From Urophycis tenuis (lineage: Eukaryota > Chordata > Actinopteri > Gadiformes > Phycidae), in assembly GCA_036785325.1 (NCBI GenBank), contig JAXIVH010000201.1:214852-278851 (forward strand): DNA of 64,000 nucleotides, read 5' to 3'. Below, in pieces: positions 1-10,057 of the stretch (position 1 is its first letter; each line of letters begins with the position of its first letter). A program made the translations under genes and the position numbers. Under the pieces are notes generated by a model. It saw only the letters and a program-made list of their open reading frames with translations. It had not been told where the DNA came from and did not search any database.

Positions 1-65
1 AGACAGTCTGTACGGACTGAACTCACCCCCGCCGGATCGGGCTAGTACACTCTATCTCCCCCAAC

Positions 66-85
66 TCCCTCATTTCCATGAGGGA
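66..85. other. Hairpin in module P
   Basis: TCCCTCAT, a four-base loop TTCC, then ATGAGGGA: a perfect 8-bp stem. It recurs in every P module (units beginning at 2772, 26780, 29556, 44812, 52760 and 55536). No function is evident. It is not followed by a T run and is not proposed as a terminator. Confidence 0.6.
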
Positions 86-261
86 AGACAGGGGAGAAGA
101 GATGGGAGGAGTATATATATTTAATATATATTTTTTTAGTAAATAAATACATCGAGAGACTCACAGCTGGAGTGGGTTTTAATCTTTGTATTCAAGGTTG
201 TTCCTCCTCTTTTGATTCCTCGCTGGTGGTGCGTCGTCTCCACCTAGTGGTCGTTTTGTGA

Positions 262-314
262 AGAAGAGTTATAGAAATAGAAATAGAAATACTCTATTGT
301 TCCCAGGTTGGGAA
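262..314 (-). mobile_element. LINE/SINE 3'-tail relic in module P
   Basis: Read on the minus strand this is GCAATTTCCCAACCTGGGA, then a degraded AATAAAG-like stretch and a (TATTTC)n tail. That matches the general form of 3' tails of fish non-LTR elements: a short hairpin near the end, AATAAA-like signal, then a simple repeat. Only the tail remains. It is present at the same place in every P module, so the insertion predates amplification of the unit. Confidence 0.55.
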
Positions 315-1301
315 ATTGCATTAATAGGTAAGTAATAATAATAATAATAGGTAATTGCAATAGTTGGTAAGGTAATCTATATTTAATTTATTTATTTATA
401 TTTGTATATTTATTTAGTCTATTTATTTATTCATTTTTGTTTATTTATTTATTTAGATAAAGAGGATCACAGCTGGAGTGAGTTTTTAGTCTTTGTGTTA
501 AAGGCTGGTTGCCTTCTTTTGATTCTTCAGTGGTGGTCCATCGCCTCCATCTAGTGGTCGTTTTGTGAATAACAGTTGGTAAGGTAATATAAATGGGTTG
601 TGTAGAGAGCCCGTTCTTTCGATGGCCCTGGCTCGGTTAGGTTCGTTAGAGTTATCTCGATGACCCCCCCCCCACCTCATCCAACGACTCGGTAGTTGAA
701 TAGGGGATCAAAGGCAGTTGCACTCGCCAATATCTAGTCATCCGCAGCTCTCTTTTCCCATATTACCAAGAATGAAGTAAAACGAAATGGTTATCTGTCT
801 TGTTGTGATATAACCGCTGATTTGGAGATATAGACTTGTTTTTCCTTTTCCCAAAGGTTTTCTTTGTTCCAAGATGAAGGTCAATCTAGTTTGATTGAAG
901 GTACTTCCAATGCATTGGTATATTTACTAATTTGAATAAAGACGAGTCACAGCTGGAGTGAGACTTTTCTTTTCCATTTCTATTTTAGTATAAACGTGCT
1001 ATCGAAATATTAGGACACGTCATCAGTAGTGGACCCTGGGATCATAGGGTGTTTCTGGCCATTGTCACTATACACCCTCACCCAAGGGAGGCCCCCCCGA
1101 GAGTGATCAATTCTCAAGGTGTGTCGTTTCCGAAATGGAATTGGTATTGGGTTTAAGCTTTTTTAGGAGTGATCATTTGTTGAGGTAACGTCGAGGTAAG
1201 TAAAGGTAAGTAAAACACTTTTTAGGATACATTGTTTTGGTTATGGAGAGGAGGGGGCACATACTTACCCCCTGACCAGCACAAACCAGTTGTTAACACC
1301 G

Positions 1302-1628
1302 CTAGGTAGCCCTGGTTTGGCCAATCAGGGCCGGAGCTTGGTTCTTGTCCTCTGTTGGGTCCAGATGAACTAGCAGAAAACTGGGGTCACGAAGGACCGA
1401 GGCCAGCTGTGACAAAGCACTGCCTCCACGGTCCCCCAATGCAGCTATCCTCAGCGATGGGTGTCCAGACCTAGGAAAGACCAAGACCAGCCCCGACCAG
1501 CGGTGCCTTCCCAGTCGGTCCCAGGGTAGGAAAGGCCAAGGCCAGCCGCGACTAAGCACTGCCTCCCTGGCCCCTCCAGGACCCCATGCCGAACAGCCTG
1601 TTAATAACAATTCCTGTGCCCCATACAC
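1302..1628 (-). other. 108-codon open frame in module Q, probably non-coding
   Basis: This minus-strand frame is open in every full Q module, including the divergent copy at 23484-23810. No family is recognised. The DNA holds three imperfect repeats around AGGAAAG/GAAGGAC plus GGCCAGCC (near 1389, 1473 and 1528), so the protein is internally repetitive. Copies in the main arrays are nearly identical, so their open frames are not independent evidence. Between the main and divergent copies most substitutions change the amino acid (L to F, S to T, RIA to KTD, DPS to TPV), which does not suggest purifying selection. A minus-strand GTAAGT lies just beyond the low-coordinate end, near 1263-1268. 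Confidence 0.25.
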
Positions 1629-2771
1629 CGCGCGACTACAGAGATTGTGTAGGAAGTTGACCTTAGAGAAGACTCAATGGCTTACTTTCCTCACCCAAAA
1701 CAACAATTTCTTGGGGTAGTCTATTCTCGCCGTAGGTACTTCGGTAATGGGTTTTTTTGTGAAAAGTTTTCCGGATGAAATGCATGCTGGGTAATTGTCT
1801 TCTTCCTCCAATATGTCAAGTGTAGGTTAAGGTTAGGGTAGATTTAGGGGTAGAGTTAGCAGTTAACCTTAACGTTAGGTTTGAAGTAAATGGGAGGGGT
1901 TGCGGTTAGGGTTAAGGTTATGGCTGAGGTTAGGGTTAGGTATAAGGTTACGGTTTAGGGTTAAGGTTAGGGTTAAGGTTAGGGTTACGGTTAGGGCTAA
2001 GGTTAGGGCTAAGGTTAGAGTAAGGGTTAGGGTTAGCGTTACGGTTAGGGTAAGGTTAGGGTTAGAGGTTAGGGGTTAGGGGTTAGGGTTAAGATGAGGG
2101 CTGAGGTTAGGGTTAAGGTTAGGGCTGAGGTTAGGGTTAGGTTTAAGGTTAGGGATAAGGTTAGGGTTGGGGTTACGGCTGAGATTGGGGTTAAGGTTAG
2201 GGTTGAGGTTAGGGTTAGTGTTATGGATAAGGTTAGGTTAAGTGTTAGGGCCAAGGTTAGGGTTAAGGTTATGGTTAAGATTAGGGTTAGGGCTAGAATT
2301 AGGGTTAGGGCTAAGGTTAGGGTTAGGGTTATGGCTGAGGTTAGGGTTAAGGTTAGGTTTGAGGTTAGTGTTAAGGTTAGGGCCAAGGTTAGGGTTAGGG
2401 TTAAGGTTAGGGTTAGGGCTAAGGTTAGGGTTAGGGTTATGGCTGAGGCTAGGGTTAGGGCTAAAGTTAGGGCAAAGGTTAGAGTTAGGGTTAGCGTTAG
2501 AGTTAGGGTAGGGTTAGTGTTGGAGGTTAGGGTAGGCTTAGGGTTAGAGTTAGAGTAGGGGTTAGGGTTAGAGTTAGAGTAGGGGTTAGGGTTAGTGTTA
2601 AGGCTAAGGTTAGGGGTTGAGGTTAGTGTTAAGATTAGGGCCAAGGTAAGGGTTAGTGTTAGGGTTGAGTTAGGGTTAGGGTTAAGGTTAGGCCTATGGT
2701 TAGGGTTGGGGTTGAGGTTATCCCTAGGGTTAGAGTTAGAGCTAGAGATTGAGGAAGGTAGAGTCAAGGTG

Positions 2772-3505
2772 AGACAGTCTGTACGGACTGAACTCACCCC
2801 CGCCGGATCGGGCTAGTACACTCTATCTCCCCCAACTCCCTCATTTCCATGAGGGAAGACAGGGGAGAAGAGATGGGAGGAGTATATATATTTAATATAT
2901 ATTTTTTTAGTAAATAAATACATCGAGAGACTCACCGCTGGAGTGGGTTTTAATCTTTGTATTCAAGGTTGTTCCTCCTCTTTTGATTCCTCGCTGGTGG
3001 TGCGTCGTCTCCACCTAGTGGTCGTTTTGTGAAGAAGAGTTATAGAAATAGAAATAGAAATACTCTATTGTTCCCAGGTTGGGAAATTGCATTAATAGGT
3101 AAGTAATAATAATAATAATAGGTAATTGCAATAGTTGGTAAGGTAATCTATATTTCATTTATTTATTTATATTTGTATATTTATTTAGTCTATTTATTTA
3201 TTCATTTTTGTTTATTTATTTATTTAGATAAAGAGGATCACAGCTGGAGTGAGTTTTTAGTCTTTGTGTTAAAGGCTGGTTGCCTTCTTTTGATTCTTCA
3301 GTGGTGGTCCATCGCCTCCATCTAGTGGTCGTTTTGTGAATAACAGTTGGTAAGGTAATATAAATGGGTTGTGTAGAGAGCCCGTTCTTTCGATGGCCCT
3401 GGCTCGGTTAGGTTCGTTAGAGTTATCTCGATGACCCCCCCCCCACCTCATCCAACGACTCGGTTGTTGAATAGGGGATCAAAGGCAGTTGCACTCGCCA
3501 ATATC
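2772..3505 (+). repeat. Composite unit 2, truncated at satellite junction
   Basis: Complete module P (2772-3412) plus the first 93 bases of Q (3413-3505), ending at ATATC where the 214-bp satellite begins. It carries two marker variants shared with the other junction copies (44812-45545 and 55536-56269): TATTTCATTT in place of TATTTAATTT, and CGGTTGTTG in place of CGGTAGTTG. Non-junction P modules lack them. Confidence 0.88.
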
Positions 3506-4485
3506 AAGCTTAGATTTCCCCGCTTATAATGAGCCCATCCCCAAGCAATTTGGTTGCTCAGAGACAAAACTGTGTCAGGTTGACTGAAGTCTACCCAGCA
3601 GCTAAAAACATACCTTTAACGTTTCAATTAACATCAATCTTTCCTTACAGAACACAAATTAATTAGCTTAGTATTTCAAAGGCCCTTTGGTGTATATAGT
3701 CTTGCCATACGCCGTTGAAAAGCTTAGATTTCCCCGCTTATAATGAGCCCATCCCCAAGCAATTTGGTTGCTCAGAGACAAAACTGTGTCAGGTTGACTG
3801 AAGTCTACCCAGCAGCTAAAAACATACCTTCAACGTTTCAATTAACATCAATCTTTCCTTACAGAACACAAATTAATTAGCTTAGTATTTCAACGACCCA
3901 TGAGTCAATATAGTCTAGCCATACGCCGTTGGAAAGCTTAGATTTCCCTGCTTAAAATGAGCCCATCCGCGAGCAGTCTGGTTGATCACAGACTAAACTG
4001 CGTCAGGTTGAATGAAGTCTACCCAGCAGCTAAAAACATACCTTTAACGTTTCAATTGACATCAATCTTTCCTTACAGAACACAAATTAATTAGCTTAGT
4101 ATTTCAACGGGCCATTGGTGAATATAGTCTTGCCATACGCCGTTGAAAAGCTTAGATTTCCCCGCTTAAAATGAGCCCATCCGCGAGCAGTCTGGTTGAT
4201 CACAGACTAAACTGCGTCAGGTTGACTGAAGTCTACCCAGCAGCTAAAAACATACCTTCAACGTTTCAATTAACATCAGTCTTTCCTTACAGAACACAAA
4301 TTAATTAGCTTAGTATTTCAATGACCCATGAGTCAATATAGTCTTGCCATAGGCCGTTGGAAAGCTTAGATTTCCCCGCTTAAAATGAGCCCATCCGCGA
4401 GCAGTCTGGTTGATCACAGACTAAACTGCGTCAGGTTGAATGAAGTCTACCCAGCAGCTAAAAACATACCTTCAACTTTTCAATT
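3506..4485. repeat. 214-bp HindIII satellite, segment 1
   Basis: AAGCTT recurs at 3506, 3720, 3934 and 4148, exactly 214 bp apart, giving four monomers and a partial fifth that runs into spacer copy 1. Two main monomer types alternate. One has GCGAGCAGTCTGGTTGATCA followed by CTAAACTGCG; the other has GAGCAATTTGGTTGCTCA followed by CAAAACTG or CAAATCTG. Frames of 60-70 codons across monomers are shadows. Confidence 0.95.
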
Positions 4486-4733
4486 CACGCGTTTTTTTTG
4501 TAACACGTGTAGCTATGATAAAGGACACATGTTTTGGCCTGTTTTATTATTCATAGTTGGCTTAACAGTAATAGAATATTATTATATGCTATAAGTGACC
4601 AGACGTCCGAGATCAAAACTGGGAGCATAATCCCCGAGAAGGGGGAAAAAAAGGGTCAGCTATGTTTAAGTATATATATATATGTGTGTGTATATATAAG
4701 TGTGTGTGTGTGTATGTATATATGCGCGCGCGC

Positions 4734-4782
<49 letters not shown>

Positions 4783-5470
4783 AATCACTTACTTGGAACG
4801 GCATGATCCCATATCGCTGTGAAGGGATGGCGTTAACCAGGTGGGCGTGCAACCCCTCGAGAGAGTTGCTGCCTCGCCGGCACTTGTACTTGTTCAGCCG
4901 GATGCAGTTCTTCACAACCACCTTCACAGAGACATACAGCTGTATGCCAGGGGGGTCCTGTAACACACAACCTATTGCAAGGTCCTCATTTATGCTGGTG
5001 TCATTTTGAAATGTTACCATATACAAGTTTGAATGGTTTTGACACACGATGACTGCAGAGACAGCTGCAGGATGGCCCACGAAGCAGGACGGAGGGGGCC
5101 TGTGGCTGTGCGGGGAGGACCAGCGGTATGGGTGCTGCCGACACAGGGGGCGGGCGGGCCACAGGCTGATGCAGCAGGAGGCCTCGGCTGGAGGCGGGTG
5201 GGCGCAGGAGGCTTCGGCCGGGTGGAGGACGACAACGCAGTGGGCTGAACGGGCCGGTTGGTGGGAGTCACAGGCTCTGGCTCATCAACAAATAACCTGG
5301 AAATATAAAATACACACGTGATCAGTATTGATATTGATATCTTTTATAAGAACACTGTTCATACCGTTTACACTTTTTATACAACTGTTTATACAATGTC
5401 CATACTGTTTATTTATTAATGTTTATCACTGAAAAATAAAGGTGACTTGGTATGACTTGTGTGCTATTTT
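4486..5470 (-). repeat. Spacer copy 1 within the satellite
   Basis: This 985-bp non-satellite block replaces about 10 bases of one monomer. The left border follows TTTTCAATT and the right border precedes CTTTCCACAG, after which a diverged monomer resumes. In order it holds an A/T-rich left part with a T8 run; an alternating TA/TG/CG/TG tract at 4671-4779 that includes about 14 bases of pure CG alternation; a GC-rich minus-strand block bounded by splice-like sites (4793-5296); and an A/T-rich right part with ATTGATATTGATATC and AATAAAGG. Confidence 0.88.
4793..5296 (-). pseudogene. Exon-like block of unknown origin (spacer copy 1)
   Basis: On the minus strand the 504 bp are preceded by TATATTTCCAG and followed by GTAAGTGATT, good matches to vertebrate splice acceptor and donor. 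Starting one base in, the frame begins LFVDEPEPVTPTNRPVQP and continues proline-rich, then stops. A second frame takes over around 5080-4793, contains KCRRGSNSLEGLHAHL and reads PFQ right up to the donor. One shift is needed to join the two frames, and the same shift is present in every copy. I do not recognise the family. It looks like an internal exon of a host or transposon gene caught in the satellite. Splicing is inferred from consensus only. Confidence 0.45.
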
Positions 5471-8400
5471 CTTTCCACAGCCAACAGAACACACATGAAT
5501 CAGCTTATTATTTCGACGACCCATGGGCAAATATAGTCATGCCATACGTCGTTGGAAAGCTTAGATTTCCCCGTTTAAAATGAGCCAATCTCCGAGCAAT
5601 TTGGTTGCTCACAGACAAATCTGCGTCAGGTTGACTGAAGTCTACACAGCAGCTAAAGACATACCTTCAACGTTTCAATTAACATCAATCTTTCCTTACA
5701 GAACACAAATTAATTAGCTTAGTATTTCAACGACCCTTTAGTGAATATAGTCTTGCCATACGCCGTTGGAAAGCTTAGATTTCCCCGCTTAAAATGAGCC
5801 CATCCGCGAGCAGTCTGGTTGATCACAGACTAAACTGCGTCAGGTTGACTGAAGTCTACCCAGCAGCTAAAAACATACCTTCAACGTTTCAATTAACATC
5901 AATCTTTCCTTACAGAACACAAATTAATTAGCTTAGTATTTCAACGACCCATGAGTCAATATAGTCTTGCCATACGCCGTTGGAAAGCTTAGATTTCCCC
6001 GCTTAAAATGAGCCCATCTGCGAGCAGTCTGGTTGATCACAGACTAAACTGCGTCAGGTTGAATGAAGTCTACCCAGCAGCTAAAAACATACCTTTAACG
6101 TTTCAATTAACATCAATCTTTCCTTACAGAACACAAATTAATTAGCTTAGTATTTCAACGGCCCTTTGGTGAATATAGTCTTGCCATACGCCGTTGGAAA
6201 GCTTAGATTTCCCCGCTTATAATGAGCCCATCCCTGAGCAATTTGGTTGCTCACAGACAAATCTGCGTCAGGTTGACTGAAGTCTACACAGCAGCTAAAG
6301 ACATACCTTCAACGTTTCAATTAACATCAATCTTTCCTTACAGAACACAAATTAATTAGCTTAGTATTTAAACGACCCATGAGTCAATATAGTCTTGCCA
6401 TACGCCGTTGGAAAGCTTAGATTTCCCCGCTTAAAATGAGCCCATCCGCGAGCAGTCTGGTTGATCACAGACTAAACTGCGTCAGGTTGACTGAAGTCTA
6501 CCCAGCAGCTAAAAACATACCTTCAACGTTTCAATTAACATCAATCTTTCCTTACAGAACACAAATTAATTAGCTTAGTATTTCAACGACCCATGAGTCG
6601 ATATAGTCTTGCCATACGCCGTTGGAAAGCTTAGATTTCCCCACTTAAAATGAGCCCATCTGCGAGCAGTCTGGTTGATCACAGACTAAACTGCGTCAGG
6701 TTGACTGAAGTCTACCCAGCAGCTAAAAACATACCTTCAACGTTTCAATTAACATCAATCTTTCCTTACAGAACACAAATTAATTAGCTTAGTATTTCAA
6801 CGACCCTTTGGTGAATATAGTCTTGCCATACGCCGTTGGAAAGCTTAGATTTCCCCGCTTATAATGAGCCCATCCCCGAGCAATTTGGTTGCTCACAGAC
6901 TAAACTGCGTCAGGTTGACTGAAGTCTACCAAGCAGCTAAAAACATACCTTCAACGTTTCAATTAACATCAATCTTTCCTTACAGAACACAAATTAATTA
7001 GCTTAGTATTTCAACGACCCTTTAGTGAATATAGTCTTGCCATACGCCGTTGGAAAGCTTAGATTTCCCCGCTTAATATGAGCCCATCCGCGAGCAGTCT
7101 GGTTGATCACAGACTAAACTGCGTCAGGTTGACTGAAGTCTACCCAGCAGCTAAAAACATACCTTCAACGTTTCAATTAACATCAATCTTTCCTTACAGA
7201 ACACAAATTAATTAGCTTAGTATTTCAACGACCCATGAGTCAATATAGTCTTGCCATACGCCGTTAGAAAGCTTAGATTTCCCCGCTTAAAATGAGCCCA
7301 TCCGCGAGCAGTCTGGTTGATCACAGACTAAACTGCGTCAGGTTGAATGAAGTCTACCCAGCAGCTAAAAACATACCTTTAACGTTTCAATTAACATCAA
7401 TCTTTCCTTACAGAACACAAATTAATTAGCTTAGTATTTCAACGGCCCTTTGGTGAATATAGTCTTGCCATACGCCGTTGGAAAGCTTAGATTTCCCCGC
7501 TTATAATGAGCCCATCCGTGAGCAATTTGGTTGCTCACAGACAAATCTGCGTCAGGTTGACTGAAGTCTACACAGCAGCTAAAGACATACCTTCAACGTT
7601 TCAATTAACATCAATCTTTCCTTACAGAACACAAATTAATTAGCTTAGTATTTAAACGACCCATGAGTCAATATAGTCTTGCCATACGCCGTTGGAAAGC
7701 TCAGATTTCCCCGCTTAAAATGAGCCCATCCGCGAGCAGTCTGGTTGATCACAGACTAAACTGCGTCAGGTTGACTGAAGTCTACCCAGCAGCTAAAAAC
7801 ATACCTTCAACGTTTCAATTAACATCAATCTTTCCTTACAGAACACAAATTAATTAGCTTAGTATTTCAACGACCCATGAGTCGATATAGTCTTGCCATA
7901 CGCCGTTGGAAAGCTTAGATTTCCCCACTTAAAATGAGCCCATCTGCGAGCAGTCTGGTTGATCACAGACTAAACTGCGTCAGGTTGACTGAAGTCTACC
8001 CAGCAGCTAAAAACATACCTTCAACGTTTCAATTAACATCAATCTTTCCTTACAGAACACAAATTAATTAGCTTAGTATTTCAACGACCCTTTGGTGAAT
8101 ATAGTCTTGCCATACGCCGTTGGAAAGCTTAGATTTCCCCGCTTATAATGAGCCCATCCCCGAGCAATTTGGTTGCTCACAGACTAAACTGCGTCAGGTT
8201 GACTGAAGTCTACCAAGCAGCTAAAAACATACCTTCAACGTTTCAATTAACATCAATCTTTCCTTACAGAACACAAATTAATTAGCTTAGTATTTCAACG
8301 ACCCATGAGTCAATATAGTCTTGCCATACGCCGTTGGAAAGCTTAGATTTTCCCGCTTAAAATGAGCCCATCCGCGAGCAGTCTGGTTGATCACAGACTA

Positions 8401-9104
8401 AACTGCGTCAGGTTGAATGAAGTCTACCCAACAGCTAAAAACATACCTTTAACGTTTCAATTAACATCAATCTTTCCTTACAGAACACAAATTAATTAGC
8501 TTAGTATTTCAACGGCCCTTTGGTGAATATAGTCTTGCCATACGCCGTTGGAAAGCTTAGATTTCCCCGCTTATAATGAGCCCATCTCCGAGCAATTTGG
8601 TTGCTGACAGACAAATCTGCGTCAGGTTGACTGAAGTCTACACAGCAGCTAAAGACATACCTTCAACGTTTCAATTAACATCAATCTTTCCTTACAGAAC
8701 ACAAATTAATTAGCTTAGTATTTAAACGACCCATGAGTCAATATAGTCTTGCCATACGCCGTTGGAAAGCTTAGATTTCCCCGCTTAAAATGAGCCCATC
8801 CGCGAGCAGTCTGGTTGCTCACAGACAAAACTGCGTCAGGTTGACTGAAGTCTACCCAGCAGCTAAAAACATACCTTCAACGTTTCAATTAAGATCAATC
8901 TTTCAATAAAGAACAGAAATTAATTAGCTTAGTATTTCAACGACCCATCACTCAATATAATCTTGCCATACGCCGTTGGGAACCTTAGATTTCCCCGCTT
9001 AAAATGAGCCCATCCCCGAGCAATTTGGTTGCTCACAGACAAAACTGCGTCAGGTTGACTGAAGTCTACCCAGCAGCTAAAAACATACCTTCAACTTTTC
9101 AATT
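5471..9104. repeat. 214-bp satellite, segment 2 (about 17 monomers)
   Basis: 3634 bp equals 17 x 214 minus 4, so the spacers at both ends keep monomer phase. Marker variants show a six-monomer higher-order repeat: CCACTTAAAATG occurs at 6641 and 7925 (1284 bp apart) and CTTATAATGAG with CAAATCTGCG at 6216 and 7500 (1284 bp). A third version at 8570 follows after 1070 bp, five monomers. The monomer just before the next spacer carries AAGATCAATCTTTCAATAAAG, and the following boundary has lost HindIII (GGGAACCTTAG). Confidence 0.93.
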
Positions 9105-10057
9105 CACGCGTTTTTTTTGTAATACGTGTAGCTATGATAAAGGACACATGTTTTGGCCTGTTTTATTATTCATAGTTGGCTTAACAGTAATAGAATATTA
9201 TTATATGCTATAAGTGACCAGACGTCCGAGATCAAAACTGGGAGCATAATCCCCGAGAAGGGGGAAAAAAAGGGTCAGCTATGTTTAAGTATATATATAT
9301 ATGTGTGTGTATATATGCGTGTGTGTGTGTGTATATATGCGTGTGTGTGTGTGTGTGTGTGTGTGTTTTAATCACTTACTTGGAACGGCATGATCCCACA
9401 TCGCTGTGAAGGGATGGCGTTAACCAGGTGGGCGTGCAACCCCTCGAGAGAGTTGCTGCCTCACCGGCACTTGTACTTGTTCAGCCGGATGCAGTTCTTC
9501 ACAACCACCTTCACAGAGACATACAGCTGTATGCCAGGGGGGTCATGTAACACACAACCTATTGCAAGGTCCTCATTTATGCTGGTGTCATTTTGAAATG
9601 TTACCATATACAAGTTTGAATGGTTTTGACACACGATGACTGCAGAGACAGCTGCAGGATGGCCCACGAAGCAGGACGGAGGGGGCCTGTGGCTGTGCGG
9701 GGAGGACCAGCGGTATGGGTGCTGCCGACACAGGGGGCGGGCGGGCCACAGGCTGATGCAGCAGGAGGCCTCGGCTGGAGGCGGGTGGGCGCAGGAGGCT
9801 TCGGCCGGGTGGAGGACGACAACGCAGTGGGCTGAACGGGCCGGTTGGTGGGAGTCACAGGCTCTGGCTCATCAACAAATAACCTGGAAATATAAAATAC
9901 ACACGTGATCAGTATTGATATTGATATCTTTTATAAGAACACTGTTCATACCGTTTACACTTTTTATACAACTGTTTATACAATGTCCATACTGTTTATT
10001 TATTAATGTTTATCACTGAAAAATAAAGGTGACTTGGTATGACTTGTGTGCTATTTT
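9105..10057 (-). repeat. Spacer copy 2
   Basis: 953 bp, the shortest complete copy. The alternating tract is at about 9289-9367 and lacks the long CG stretch of copy 1. The splice-bounded block is at 9380-9883. In the G6 region this copy reads GGGGGGTCATG, where copies 1, 6 and 7 read GGGGGGTCCTG. Confidence 0.88.
9380..9883 (-). pseudogene. Exon-like block (spacer copy 2)
   Basis: Same 504-bp length, acceptor and donor as in copy 1. The SLEGLHAHL region reads with an in-frame stop where CGGCGAGGC is CGGTGAGGC: the minus-strand codon CGA becomes TGA after KYKCR. The carboxyl part is therefore cut off in this variant, which supports a pseudogene reading. Confidence 0.45.

Larger units (their letters stand above)
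1..2771 (+). repeat. Composite unit 1, long form (P-Q-T)
   Basis: This is the reference copy of the long unit; its first bases recur at 2772, giving a 2771-bp period. Module P (1-641) has an 8-bp-stem hairpin at 66-85, an A/T-rich tract near 110-150, an ATT microsatellite near 331-347 and a TTTA-rich tract near 380-455. Module Q (642-1823) starts at TTCGTTAGAG and includes a poly-C run near 664-673. Module T (1824 to about 2755) is degenerate TTAGGG with TTAAGG, TAGGGC and TTATGG variants. The motif CACAGCTGGAGTG occurs three times (near 161, 469 and 949), the first two inside a duplicated segment of about 110 bp. I see no gene; long frames in T simply reflect a repeat lacking stops. Confidence 0.9.

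Noticed and set aside
498..680. Minus-strand 60-80-codon frame at the P/Q border, repeated in seven units
   Set aside because: Only repeated because the DNA is repeated. It starts inside the variable poly-C run and has no recognisable motif.
1255..1275. CATACTTACC resembling the 5' end of U1 snRNA
   Set aside because: The similarity stops after about 10 bases; the rest of module Q does not match U1. It is at most a minus-strand splice-donor-like word.
2069..2797. Long open frames on both strands in telomere-like modules (LTLTLT-, VRVKVR- and LGLRLG-type proteins, up to 262 codons)
   Set aside because: Degenerate TTAGGG/CCCTAA repeats rarely form stop codons, so frames stay open by composition. 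All three frames of the same DNA are open at once and indels between copies do not respect codons.
4385..4594. Plus-strand 69-codon frame with a hydrophobic end (FWPVLLFIVGLTVIEYYYML) spanning satellite and spacer
   Set aside because: It crosses the satellite-spacer border, has no homologue I recognise, and its hydrophobic end comes from A/T-rich spacer DNA.
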